Translations under genes and position numbers: made by a program
Notes under the pieces: generated by a model
Databases searched by the model: none
Told to the model about the DNA's origin: nothing
What the model saw: the letters and a program-made list of their open reading frames with translations, nothing else
Part shown: positions 1 through 6,582 of the stretch, in pieces
Layout: every line of letters begins with the position of its first letter
Numbering within the stretch: position 1 is the stretch's first letter
Assembly: GCA_937895785.1 (NCBI GenBank)
Contig: CALBKW010000140.1
Location: 1 to 14,213 of the forward strand
Reading direction: 5' to 3'
DNA from: an uncultured Candidatus Melainabacteria bacterium
GTDB taxonomy: Bacteria; Cyanobacteriota; Vampirovibrionia; Gastranaerophilales; Gastranaerophilaceae
Length of the DNA: 14,213 nucleotides

Positions 1-66
1 CATTGGCGCAAACATAAATAGCGCACCGACGGTAAACATTACCTTTCTCAATAAATTTTTGTTCAT
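1..66 (-). CDS. Start of an exported protein (partial, runs off left edge)
   Basis: Only the first 22 codons are present. The minus strand reads MNKNLLRKVMFTVGALFMFAPM from an ATG at 66-64, with a weak purine-rich site (AGGGAT) a few bases upstream. The peptide has a short basic N-region (K3, R7, K8) followed by a hydrophobic stretch, which is the shape of a Sec signal peptide or a signal anchor. Nothing of the mature protein is visible, so the function cannot be given. The gene reads away from rpmA, whose terminator hairpin lies upstream at 170-200, so it is probably transcribed separately. Confidence 0.6.
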   Translation of the reverse strand, partial: MNKNLLRKVMFTVGALFMFAPM

Positions 67-169
67 TTTTATCCCTAATCTCGATTTTGTGATAGTTTTC
101 CTCTAACATTCTAAAAGATTTTTATATTTATGGCTATTTATTAAAATTTAGTAACATATTAAATAAACA

Positions 170-200
170 TAGGCGCGGTTGATAAAATCAACCGCGCCTA
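170..200 (-). terminator. Rho-independent terminator after rplU-rpmA
   Basis: A perfect 14-bp inverted repeat (TAGGCGCGGTTGAT, loop AAA, ATCAACCGCGCCTA) lies 25 bases past the rpmA stop. Read on the minus strand it is followed by the T-rich TGTTTATTT. It also has an A-run on the other side, so some bidirectional activity is possible. Confidence 0.8.
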
Positions 201-225
201 TTAAAAAAATCTATGAAGTTAACTA

Positions 226-489
226 CTATTTGCTTTCTACAGCATAAACGCTAACTTGTTTTCTATCACGTCTGTGTGGTTCAAATTTTACTTGACCGTC
301 AATTAAAGCGAACAATGTATCATCAGAACCGATACCTACGTTGTTACCTGGGTGGATTTTAGTTCCTCTTTGGCGAACGATGATGTTGCCAGTTTTAACC
401 ATTTCACCGCCGAATTTTTTAACGCCTAAACGTTGAGCTTCGGAATCACGTCCGTTACGGGTAGAACCCATCCCTTTCTTATGTGCCAT
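226..489 (-). CDS. rpmA: 50S ribosomal protein L27
   Basis: Bacterial L27, a large-subunit protein whose N-terminus reaches the peptidyl-transferase centre. The 87-aa product starts [16 protein letters not shown] and carries the family blocks [31 protein letters not shown] and [10 protein letters not shown]. There is no N-terminal extension of the kind removed by the Prp protease in Firmicutes; mature-type L27 is encoded directly. The block pattern is closest to cyanobacterial L27 as I know it. It follows rplU by 45 bases on the same strand and is read from the rplU promoter. The family is unmistakable and the length is normal. Confidence 0.98.
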   Translation of the reverse strand: MAHKKGMGSTRNGRDSEAQRLGVKKFGGEMVKTGNIIVRQRGTKIHPGNNVGIGSDDTLFALIDGQVKFEPHRRDRKQVSVYAVESK

Positions 490-534
490 TTTATACCTAC
501 TTTCTAATTAAATATTACCGTAATAACTTTTAAA

Positions 535-891
535 TTATGCTTCTGTTGTTTCTGCAGTTTCTGCTGCTTTTTTAGAAGCTGTAGTTCTGATTTTGTTAAT
601 CATAACTCTTGTGTATTGTTGTCTGTGACCACGTTTTACACGGTAACCTTTTTTAGGTCTTTGTTTGTAAACGATAACTTTCTTAGCTTTGTCATGACCC
701 ATGATAACGCCTTCAGCACTTGCATTTTTTACGTATGGTTGACCAACTTTTGATTTTTTACCGTTAACTACCATAACAACTTTGTCAAATACAACTTTGT
801 CATCTTTTTCACCTTCAAGTAGTTCTACGTCTAAGTAACGACCTTCTTCTACTTGGTATTGTTTTCCGCCAGTTTCTACAATTGCGTACAT
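535..891 (-). CDS. rplU: 50S ribosomal protein L21
   Basis: L21, a 23S rRNA-binding protein of the large subunit. The 118-aa product starts MYAIVETGGKQYQVEEG and has the conserved C-terminal block YKQRPKKGYRVKRGHRQQYTRVMI (about residues 75-98). L21 is usually about 103 aa; here a tail of about 14 residues, ASKKAAETAETTEA, is added. Such low-complexity tails are common in ribosomal proteins and probably not functional. The start at 891 is preceded by AGAAAGGGA on the minus strand, a good ribosome binding site. First gene of the rplU-rpmA operon; the usual obg neighbour is absent. Confidence 0.98.
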   Translation of the reverse strand: MYAIVETGGKQYQVEEGRYLDVELLEGEKDDKVVFDKVVMVVNGKKSKVGQPYVKNASAEGVIMGHDKAKKVIVYKQRPKKGYRVKRGHRQQYTRVMINKIRTTASKKAAETAETTEA

Positions 892-984
892 TTTTAAATC
901 CCTTTCTATTTGAGGAATCGCAACCTTTTTCAGATTTTTGTGAGCGATTTACCTATCTAATTGTAATACTATTTGTGTAATCTT

Positions 985-1013
985 ATTATCTACCGCTAAA
1001 ATTCCGCTGTCAA
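985..1013 (-). promoter_or_regulatory. Sigma-70 promoter of rplU-rpmA
   Basis: On the minus strand TTGACA (1013-1008) is separated by exactly 17 bases from GATAAT (990-985), 6/6 and 5/6 matches to consensus. It leaves an untranslated leader of about 85-90 bases before rplU. The leader contains AATCGC and GCGATT, which could pair around a 25-base loop; a ribosomal-protein leader is possible but not demonstrated. Confidence 0.8.
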
Positions 1014-1097
1014 GCATGTTTTAAAATATTTTTAAAGACGTTAAGACTATAAGCCGACTCTTGTTTACCTCTCGCTTTGCTCGTACCTCTGCTCGGG

Positions 1098-1670
1098 CTA
1101 CTCAAAAATTCTTTTCCACAAAGGTTTTTGGCGTTCTTCTAGGTATTCAAGTCTTTTTGCTAATTTTTTATTATCTTCTAGCAATTGTTCAACTTGTTGA
1201 GCCAATTTTTGATTATCTTTTTTGTATTCACCAGCTTCAATTAATTTTTCCGAAAATTGAGAAGCATCAATGTGATTTTTTATATCGTCTGTAATTTTTC
1301 CAGCAACAGCTTCTGCAAGCATTTGAAGGGTTTGATTTGTAACATTTAAAGTTACGTTTCTAACTTCTGGAATTTGTTGCGGAGTTGTTTCTAATGCTGT
1401 AGATTTGATTTCTTCATCTTCTTTTTCAGGTATTTCAAGAGGTGTTTTGTGTATGCGATAACAAATTTGGTCGTTCGTGTAACCTTGAGATTTTAAGCTA
1501 ATCCCTTTTTTAAGTTTGAAAATACCGATGTCATCAAAGAAAACTGTGCCGTCTTTTGCTTCATAAATTGGGTCAATTTGCCAATCTTTGACAAAAGTTT
1601 CCAGTGCTCTTATGTCAATATAGTAGTTATCTTCATTTAATTTTTTTAAAACATCTTCTTTTCTGTACAT
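1098..1670 (-). CDS. MerR-like helix-turn-helix protein with C-terminal coiled coil, function unknown
   Basis: I do not recognise a named family. The 190-aa product has a compact N-terminal region (about residues 1-75) with the spacing of a MerR-type winged helix: DVLKKL, then DIRALETFVKDW, then FFDDIGIFKLKKGISLKSQGYTNDQI. A polar linker follows (76-103). Residues about 140-182 are a heptad-rich, Lys/Glu-rich coiled coil, and the protein ends in an aromatic/basic tail, KPLWKRIFE. That architecture suggests a dimeric DNA-binding protein whose tail may touch the membrane or a partner; this is inference. It is last in the operon, 11 bases after smpB, with AAAAAGG upstream of the ATG. Confidence 0.8.
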   Translation of the reverse strand: MYRKEDVLKKLNEDNYYIDIRALETFVKDWQIDPIYEAKDGTVFFDDIGIFKLKKGISLKSQGYTNDQICYRIHKTPLEIPEKEDEEIKSTALETTPQQIPEVRNVTLNVTNQTLQMLAEAVAGKITDDIKNHIDASQFSEKLIEAGEYKKDNQKLAQQVEQLLEDNKKLAKRLEYLEERQKPLWKRIFE

Positions 1671-1681
1671 TTTTTGCCTTT

Positions 1682-2131
1682 TTAGTAATTTTTAAGTTTT
1701 CTTTGAATATCTCTGTTTTGAGTTTTTTTAGTTATGTCTTCACGTTTGTCGTAAAGTTTTTTACCTTTTGCTAAACCAATTTCAAGTTTTGCATAACCTC
1801 TTGTCAAAAACAATTCCAAAGGTACAATTGTGTAACCTTCTTTTTTTATTTTCATTTCAATCTTTAAAATTTCTTTTCTGTTTAAGAGAAGTTTTCTTGT
1901 TCTTTCTGGCTCATGGTTATAACGATTACCTTGCTCATATTTTGAAATGTGGCAATTATACAAGAAAATTTCACCCTTTTCAATTTTTGCGAAACTGTCT
2001 TTTAAGTTTACTGCACCTTTTCTTATTGACTTGATTTCAGTCCCAGCAAGAACTATGCCCGCAATGAATTTGTCAAATATAAGAAAATCGTGAAATGCTT
2101 TTCTATTTGTTGATATAACTTTTTTATCCAT
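1682..2131 (-). CDS. smpB: SsrA-binding protein SmpB
   Basis: SmpB binds tmRNA and delivers it to stalled ribosomes for trans-translation. Family blocks are clear: FDKFIAGIVLAGTEIKSIRKGAVNLKDSF (residues 19-47), LYNCHISKYEQGNRYNHEPERTRKLLLNRKEI (57-88) and the C-terminal GKKLYDKREDITKKTQNRDIQRKLK, whose basic tail occupies the decoding centre in the known mechanism. I chose the ATG at 2131 (149 aa, MDKKVIST) rather than a TTG 18 bases upstream, because that start would overlap the radical SAM gene and SmpB normally begins this way. The preceding gene stops 7 bases upstream, so translation is probably coupled; no strong ribosome binding site is visible. Confidence 0.97.
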   Translation of the reverse strand: MDKKVISTNRKAFHDFLIFDKFIAGIVLAGTEIKSIRKGAVNLKDSFAKIEKGEIFLYNCHISKYEQGNRYNHEPERTRKLLLNRKEILKIEMKIKKEGYTIVPLELFLTRGYAKLEIGLAKGKKLYDKREDITKKTQNRDIQRKLKNY

Positions 2132-2138
2132 AGTTGAA

Positions 2139-3059
2139 TTATACCGCAAACTTTGAGCCTTGCCAAGAGTCCCTACGGATTAATTCTGCATCAATCTTAT
2201 TTAAGCATTCAAACTTTTTACCAATCCATTTAGGTTCAACTAATGTTGATTTTAAACCACTTCCTGCTATTCTGTGTAAGGTTGTTTCAGGTGGTAAAAG
2301 TTCTATTGCATCACAACAAAGGTTTACGTATTCCATTTCGTCCATAAATTCAAATTCTCCGCGTTCATACATTTTAGTAATTTCAGTACCGCGAAGTCCG
2401 CAAATCATGTGAAGTTTGATACCGTCAACCCTTAATTTTGCCAATAATTTGATTGTTTCCATCATTTCATCGTGAGTTTCCCATAAGCCGAAAATTACGT
2501 GAACGCATGTATTTATACCTCGTTCTTTTGTCATTTCGTACGCCTTTAAGAAACAATCTAAATCATGACCACGGTTGATTCTTTCAAGAGTTTTGTTGTG
2601 CATGGATTGAAGTCCATATTCAATCCATGTTTCATATTTGTCTTTGTAACCCGCGATTAAATCAAGTTTTTCTTCATCAACGCAGTCTGGACGAGTTCCA
2701 ATAGATATTCCGACAATGTCAGGGTGGTCTAGAGATGCATCATAAATTGTTTTTAACTCTTCAACAGGTTTGTAAGTATTAGAAAAAGATTGAAAATAAG
2801 ACATATATTTTACGGCTTTAAAACGGTCTGTAAGGTATTGAGCACCAAAATCTAACTGCTCTTTAATTGACATATTTGCGGAATGCGATTGAGAAAAACT
2901 CCCTCCATCGTCGCAATAAATACAGCCATGCTTGCCGTTTTGTCTGTTAGGACACGAAAAACCGGCGTCAAGTGTTATTTTGTAAACCTTAACGCCGAAT
3001 TTTTCTTTTAAATATTCGCTAAATTGATTGTAGCGTTTTTCTGTACCGTGGAAAAACAT
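2139..3059 (-). CDS. TIGR01212-family (YhcC-like) radical SAM protein
   Basis: A 306-aa radical SAM enzyme. The cluster motif is CPNRQNGKHGCIYC (C36, C46, C49), i.e. CX9CX2C, which is the spacing of the TIGR01212/YhcC family rather than the usual CX3CX2C. Other family blocks are RYNQFSEYLKEKFG at the N-terminus, SFSNTY and VGISIGTRPDCV near the middle, and WIEYGLQSMHNKTLERINRGH after it. The length matches the family. The reaction is unknown for most members, so no substrate is claimed. It follows the zinc-ribbon gene by 6 bases and ends 7 bases before smpB, so it is the second gene of a four-gene operon. Confidence 0.93.
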   Translation of the reverse strand: MFFHGTEKRYNQFSEYLKEKFGVKVYKITLDAGFSCPNRQNGKHGCIYCDDGGSFSQSHSANMSIKEQLDFGAQYLTDRFKAVKYMSYFQSFSNTYKPVEELKTIYDASLDHPDIVGISIGTRPDCVDEEKLDLIAGYKDKYETWIEYGLQSMHNKTLERINRGHDLDCFLKAYEMTKERGINTCVHVIFGLWETHDEMMETIKLLAKLRVDGIKLHMICGLRGTEITKMYERGEFEFMDEMEYVNLCCDAIELLPPETTLHRIAGSGLKSTLVEPKWIGKKFECLNKIDAELIRRDSWQGSKFAV

Positions 3060-3065
3060 TATAAA

Positions 3066-3239
3066 CTAGTTGTTTTCGCCTTCAGCTTCTTTTGGAATAG
3101 GGTAAACGTAGTGTTCACCGCAAGCTGGGCATACAACTTCTTGTTGTTTACCATCTTCTAAAACTGCTACTTCAAATAATTGTTTACAACCTGATTGTGT
3201 GCATCTGATAGCCCAAGTTGGTCTTACAAGTCTTGCCAT
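3066..3239 (-). CDS. 57-aa zinc-ribbon protein
   Basis: A small gene that a length cut-off would miss. The minus strand reads from ATG at 3239 to TAG at 3066. The product starts MARLVRPTWAIRC and has two cysteine pairs, C13/C18 (CX4C) and C37/C40 (CPACG), with short beta-strand-like segments between them, the layout of a single zinc ribbon. It then ends in a polar tail, PKEAEGENN. An excellent ribosome binding site, AAGGAG, lies 8-9 bases upstream, and a sigma-70-like promoter lies just beyond. It is first in the operon with the radical SAM protein, smpB and the MerR-like protein. Function unknown; a nucleic-acid or ribosome-associated role would fit but is only inferred. Confidence 0.85.
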   Translation of the reverse strand: MARLVRPTWAIRCTQSGCKQLFEVAVLEDGKQQEVVCPACGEHYVYPIPKEAEGENN

Positions 3240-3263
3240 TTTTTAATTTCTCCTTTTTTCTTA

Positions 3264-3292
3264 ATCTTATCACAGTAAATAAAAATTGTAAA
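3264..3292 (-). promoter_or_regulatory. Promoter of the zinc-ribbon/radical SAM/smpB operon
   Basis: TTTACA (3292-3287) and TAAGAT (3269-3264) on the minus strand are spaced 17 bases apart. The -35 matches 5/6 and the -10 4/6. The predicted start leaves a leader of about 20 bases before the AAGGAG site. Confidence 0.55.
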
Positions 3293-3340
3293 ATCTGGAT
3301 ATATTATCTTTGGTCTAAGTGTAAATAATAGGGATATTAT

Positions 3341-3380
3341 AAAAAGGGGCGGAGCCGTTACACGGCTCCGCCCCTTTTTT
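3341..3380 (-). terminator. Strong GC-rich terminator after the SPFH gene
   Basis: A 12-bp perfect stem, GGGGCGGAGCCG (3346-3357) with CGGCTCCGCCCC (3363-3374), is flanked by five A and six T. It lies 17 bases past the SPFH stop, ends the minus-strand operon above it, and could also work in the plus direction. Confidence 0.9.
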
Positions 3381-3396
3381 GTTTATTACTTTTAAA

Positions 3397-4371
3397 TTAT
3401 TTATTATGGTCAAACATTTGTTTAATACCATCAACTGAAGAAAGAACTCCTGTTGCTTCATAAGGCATATAAACAACTTTGTTATTTTGACCAGATGCGA
3501 TACCTTTTAAGGTTTCTAAGTATTTCATAGCGATTAAGTATTGATCAGGTTTACCTTTGTCGCCTATTGCATTAATAATCAATTCAACAGCTTGTTTTTC
3601 ACCTTCTGCTTCAAGTACGCGAGCTTTTGCAATACCGTCAGCTCTCAAGATTGCAGCTTGCTTTTCACCTTCTGCTTTGTTAATTGCAGCTTCTTTTTCC
3701 CCTTGAGCTTGAAGAATTGCAGATTGTTTCATACCTTCTGATTCAAGGATTACAGCACGTTTTTCACGTTCTGCTTTCATTTGTTTTTCCATTGCTGCTT
3801 GGATATCAGCAGGTGGATTGATGTCTTGAAGTTCTACACGGTTAACTTTTACGCCCCATTTATTAGTAGCTTCGTCTAGAATTTCTCTTAATTCTTGGTT
3901 GATTTGGTCACGAGAAATAAGAGTTTCATCTAGGTCTAATTTACCAACTAATTGTCTTAAATTTGTTTGAGTTAACTTTTCAATTGCATCTAACAAGTTA
4001 GAAATTTCGTAAACGGCTGATTTTGCATCAACGATTTGGAAGTATAATAAAGCGTTAATGCTGATTGTAACGTTATCTTTTGTGATTACGTTTTGTCTTG
4101 GAAAATCGTAAACAGTTTCTCTTTTGTTAATGCTTTTCAAGATTTTATTATAAGTATAAACTTGACCGTCTAAGCCTTTTTGTCTTTCTTTCCACTCAAT
4201 TCCGCAAGGTGCATCAATAAATGGAATAATGAAGTTTAACCCTGGAGTTAAAGTTTTGTGATACTTACCTAAACGTTCAATGATAACTTCTTCCATTTGT
4301 TTAACAATGATTACACCAAATTTGATGTAAGCGATTGCCAAAACTATTAATAAAATTAGTAAAATGTCCAT
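3397..4371 (-). CDS. SPFH/stomatin-like membrane protein (QmcA-like)
   Basis: A 324-aa SPFH (stomatin/prohibitin/flotillin) protein. One N-terminal membrane segment (about residues 2-23) anchors it. The SPFH domain follows, with VKQMEEVIIERLGKYHKTLTPGLNFIIPF and RQNVITKDNVTISINALLYFQI, then the stomatin signature GVKVNRVELQDINPP (173-187). Residues about 195-262 are a long helical/coiled-coil arm of repeated AEGEKQAA units, which pack SPFH proteins into ring cages. An insertion of about 25 residues between PFID and VYDFP is shared by one known subgroup of the family. It lies directly downstream of NfeD (9-base gap), the standard pairing; in known systems the pair organises membrane microdomains or regulates a membrane protease. 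Confidence 0.95.
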   Translation of the reverse strand: MDILLILLIVLAIAYIKFGVIIVKQMEEVIIERLGKYHKTLTPGLNFIIPFIDAPCGIEWKERQKGLDGQVYTYNKILKSINKRETVYDFPRQNVITKDNVTISINALLYFQIVDAKSAVYEISNLLDAIEKLTQTNLRQLVGKLDLDETLISRDQINQELREILDEATNKWGVKVNRVELQDINPPADIQAAMEKQMKAEREKRAVILESEGMKQSAILQAQGEKEAAINKAEGEKQAAILRADGIAKARVLEAEGEKQAVELIINAIGDKGKPDQYLIAMKYLETLKGIASGQNNKVVYMPYEATGVLSSVDGIKQMFDHNK

Positions 4372-4380
4372 TTTTTCTCC

Positions 4381-4809
4381 TTATTTACGTTTGACGAACA
4401 TTGTCAAACTATCGTTTCTAACAATTTCAACTTCTGAACCTTCAGAAATTTCTTCGTCGCTTAAAGTGCGAGCTTCCCAACGTTCACCATAGATTGAAAT
4501 TGCGCCTTCGTTTTTGTTGATTGTTTTTATAGCTTTAGCAGTTTTGCCGATATATTGACCTTCCATACCTGTTTCTTGTTCTTTTGTAGATTTTTGATTT
4601 TTAGCCAAAAGAGGTCTGAAAATAAGAAGTGAAACAAGTGAGCAAATCGCAAATAGCGGAACTAATACAGACTTAGATGTAACCCATACAGCTACAATAG
4701 CTGTAATGAAAGCGCCTACAGACATGCTTAAAAAGAATGTAAAAGGCATAAACATTTCTAAGATTAGTGTTATAACTCCTGCACAAGCCCAAAATTGCCA
4801 AAGAGTCAT
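4381..4809 (-). CDS. NfeD-like membrane protein
   Basis: A 142-aa short-form NfeD protein (no ClpP-like protease domain). Two to three hydrophobic segments fill residues about 5-66, then a soluble C-terminal OB-fold domain covers about 83-142, recognisable from GMEGQYIGKTAKAI, ISIYGERWEARTLSDEEISEGSEVEIV and a final strand. NfeD proteins are partners of SPFH proteins, and the gene sits 3 bases after the DUF1858 gene and 9 bases before the SPFH gene. Length and architecture match the YbbK/YbbL partner type. Confidence 0.92.
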   Translation of the reverse strand: MTLWQFWACAGVITLILEMFMPFTFFLSMSVGAFITAIVAVWVTSKSVLVPLFAICSLVSLLIFRPLLAKNQKSTKEQETGMEGQYIGKTAKAIKTINKNEGAISIYGERWEARTLSDEEISEGSEVEIVRNDSLTMFVKRK

Positions 4810-4812
4810 TTA

Positions 4813-5016
4813 TTATTCTTCTCCTACTAATTCGTTCATTGCATCGACCATAGCATCAATATCAATACCATGAACTTTAGCACCAGCTTCTAAGTTTTCA
4901 AAGTGAGCTGCTGCACAACCGATACAACCCATACCAAATTTTTGGAATACTTCAACTGTTTCAGGGTGGTTTTGTACGATTTCCATAATACCCATATCTT
5001 TTGTAATTTTAGCCAT
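4813..5016 (-). CDS. DUF1858 / TIGR03980 redox-disulfide domain protein
   Basis: A 67-aa single-domain protein. The pattern NHPETVEVFQKFGMGCIGCAAAHFENLEAGAKVHGID is diagnostic of the DUF1858 family (TIGR03980, 'hybrid cluster protein-associated redox disulfide domain'). The CX2C pair is C31/C34. In the family the pair is thought to be redox-active or metal-binding; the exact role is unknown. It has an AAGGAG ribosome binding site and a good promoter and is the first gene of the operon with NfeD and the SPFH protein, which is not a pairing I know for this family. Confidence 0.92.
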   Translation of the reverse strand: MAKITKDMGIMEIVQNHPETVEVFQKFGMGCIGCAAAHFENLEAGAKVHGIDIDAMVDAMNELVGEE

Positions 5017-5040
5017 AATTATTTTCTCCTTATCCTTTGT

Positions 5041-5155
5041 GTTGACTTTCTTAAAAATATTATTAAACCTATTCTACAAAATAATTATCAAAATGTAAAT
5101 AAGATTAAAGATTAATTTTGTCAAAAAAGTTGACTTTAAGAAAAACATCATTAAA
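5041..5155 (+). repeat. Imperfect 27-base direct repeat in the divergent spacer
   Basis: Copies at 5041-5067 and 5129-5155 both begin GTTGACTTT and end ATTAAA; 22 of 27 positions agree. They lie 88 bases apart, one in the leader of the DUF1858 gene and one upstream of the Gln-rich gene. They may be a duplicated operator or a decayed duplication. Confidence 0.5.
5071..5099 (-). promoter_or_regulatory. Promoter of the DUF1858-NfeD-SPFH operon
   Basis: TTTACA (5099-5094) and TAGAAT (5076-5071) on the minus strand with a 17-base spacer, each a 5/6 match to the sigma-70 consensus. The leader to the DUF1858 ATG is about 45-50 bases and carries AAGGAG. Confidence 0.7.
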
Positions 5156-5204
5156 AAGAGATTACGGATACCACATAAGCAAGAGAGAAAAAGAGGATAA
5201 GATT

Positions 5205-5717
5205 ATGGAACAATTTTTAAGAAACTTTTTTAACAATGATTCAGTATGTTTAGGATTATGCGATTTACAACGTAAAATTGCTGGGGTAAGTTTTAATAAT
5301 CCACCAGCTCACATGCAAGCTCCTGTTCAAACAGTGCAACCGCAAGTATATCACCAAGCTTACACTCAAGCGTATGCACAACAACAAGTTCAACCACAAC
5401 AACAAAAAATGTCATTATCTCAATATTTTGCACAACAACAACGTGAATATGCTGCAAAACAAGCTTATGCATCACAAAAACAAACGATAGTTGCTCCACA
5501 AGCTTCTCAAAATCCATATAGACAAGTTCCACAACAAACATTTCAACAATCTTTGAACCAACCGCAACAAGCTCAAAGACCAATTCACGTACAACAATCT
5601 TCAAATGTAGAATCTTATATTCAACAACGACCAACTCACTCTCAACAAAAAACAACAACTATAATAAATGGAAGTATGAAGAAAGTTATCTCAGCTGCAG
5701 TCCCTGCACGCAGATGA
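5205..5717 (+). CDS. Glutamine-rich low-complexity protein, function unknown
   Basis: I do not recognise this protein. From the ATG at 5205 it is 170 aa, starting MEQFLRNFFNNDSVCLGLCDLQRK; I prefer this to the TTG at 5118 because AAGAGG sits at the right distance upstream and the extra 29 residues look non-coding. Residues about 35-150 are low complexity: 39 of 170 residues are Gln, encoded by CAA, mixed with Tyr, Ala, Pro and Ser in runs such as QAYTQAYAQQQVQPQQQ. The C-terminus (INGSMKKVISAAVPARR) is basic. No signal peptide or membrane segment is visible; C44/C48-type cysteines in the N-terminal helix (CLGLC) are notable. The composition resembles prion-like or condensate-forming regions, which is inference only. 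It is monocistronic with its own terminator. Confidence 0.75.
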   Translation: MEQFLRNFFNNDSVCLGLCDLQRKIAGVSFNNPPAHMQAPVQTVQPQVYHQAYTQAYAQQQVQPQQQKMSLSQYFAQQQREYAAKQAYASQKQTIVAPQASQNPYRQVPQQTFQQSLNQPQQAQRPIHVQQSSNVESYIQQRPTHSQQKTTTIINGSMKKVISAAVPARR

Positions 5718-5723
5718 TTGTTT

Positions 5724-5758
5724 CAGGCGGGCAACCATGCACTGCCTGCCTGTGTTTC
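5724..5758 (+). terminator. Terminator of the Gln-rich gene
   Basis: CAGGCGGGCA (5724-5733) pairs with TGCCTGCCTG (5743-5752), with one G-U pair and a 9-base loop, followed by TGTTTCT. It begins 7 bases after the stop codon. The T-tract is weak. Confidence 0.6.
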
Positions 5759-5796
5759 TAAAACGAAGCGCCGATTGCATTGCAATCGGCGCTTCG
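5758..5796 (-). terminator. Terminator of the flagellar operon (perfect palindrome)
   Basis: A 33-base perfect palindrome centred on 5780 (arms 5764-5779 and 5781-5796, GAAGCGCCGATTGC against GCAATCGGCGCTTC). On the minus strand it is followed by TTTTAG, immediately after the fliR stop at 5801. It and the hairpin at 5724-5752 are tail-to-tail terminators. Confidence 0.75.
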
Positions 5797-5800
5797 CAGT

Positions 5801-6580
5801 TTAAACGATATGTGAGAAAGTATTAAAGTAATCTGTTATAACGTTTATTAACATTGGCAAAATCCACATTAAGATTGCTGCTCCAAACACTGGTTTGAAT
5901 AAGAATGATAATTGGAAAACGTTAACTTGTGGTGCGGTTTTTGAAATTACCCCCAAGATAATATCTTGTCCCAATGTCGCTAAAAGTACAGGTGATGCGA
6001 TTTGAAGCCCCATATATAAAACATTTGATGACAAACTTATCAAGTAATCCATATTAACAAGTTTGTTCAAAGGAATTGTGCTTGCATAGATAGGGAAAAT
6101 TTCAAAACTTTTGTCGATCGCTTGGAATAACCAATAAGCACCACCAATTTGTAAGAAAATTATAAGTCCTAAAACCCCAAAAAATCTACCTAAAATAGAA
6201 ACTTGGCTTGATGTTGTCGGATCTAAAACCATTGCTGAAGATAAACCCATTTGCATATTAATCATATCACCACCAGCTTCAATTGCGGCAAGTATTAATT
6301 GCGCCATATAGCCGATAATCATACCTGCAGCAGCGTTTAAAAGTAACGCTAAAAGCAAATCGCCATGTGCTGGTTGCCCCTGAGCATTTACTAAAGGTAA
6401 GAAGATTAGGGTCAAAAGAAATGATAAACCTAATTTTACTAACCCTGGAATTTCTTTTCTGTTTAAAACTGGAGCAAATCTTACAAAACCTAACATTCTT
6501 GCAAAGATAACTAGTCCAGCGCACATATTGGCGATGAACCCAGGTATCAGAGAATTAAGTTGTGTAATAAATCCTTCCAT
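5801..6580 (-). CDS. fliR: Flagellar export gate protein FliR
   Basis: FliR is one of the core membrane proteins (FliP5-FliQ4-FliR1) of the flagellar type III export gate. The 259-aa product has about six hydrophobic segments and the family block AAAGMIIGYMAQLILAAIEAGGDMINMQMGLSSAMVLDP (residues 83-121). N-terminal FVRFAPVLNRKEIPGLVKLGLSFLLTLIFLP also matches. Length is normal. It starts 2 bases after the fliQ stop, so the two are translationally coupled, and it is the last gene before the terminator; flhB and flhA, often next, are not here. Confidence 0.96.
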   Translation of the reverse strand: MEGFITQLNSLIPGFIANMCAGLVIFARMLGFVRFAPVLNRKEIPGLVKLGLSFLLTLIFLPLVNAQGQPAHGDLLLALLLNAAAGMIIGYMAQLILAAIEAGGDMINMQMGLSSAMVLDPTTSSQVSILGRFFGVLGLIIFLQIGGAYWLFQAIDKSFEIFPIYASTIPLNKLVNMDYLISLSSNVLYMGLQIASPVLLATLGQDIILGVISKTAPQVNVFQLSFLFKPVFGAAILMWILPMLINVITDYFNTFSHIV

Positions 6581-6582
6581 AG

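Noticed and set aside
2132..2149. A longer SmpB start (TTG at 2149)
   Set aside because: It would overlap the upstream gene by 11 bases; SmpB families start near the downstream ATG.
5041..5155. Possible CRISPR-like repeat pair
   Set aside because: Only two imperfect copies, with no regular spacers and no cas genes.
5118..5204. A longer start (TTG at 5118) for the Gln-rich protein
   Set aside because: The added 29 residues overlap the direct repeat and lack a ribosome binding site; the ATG at 5205 has AAGAGG at normal spacing.
5293..5658. A 121-residue open frame on the minus strand opposite the Gln-rich gene
   Set aside because: Its Val/Glu/Leu-rich product is the mirror of CAA-rich codons; it has no ribosome binding site and no recognisable family.
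6279..6524. Overlapping minus-strand frame inside fliR
   Set aside because: It is a different-frame shadow of a certain gene, with no ribosome binding site or family match.
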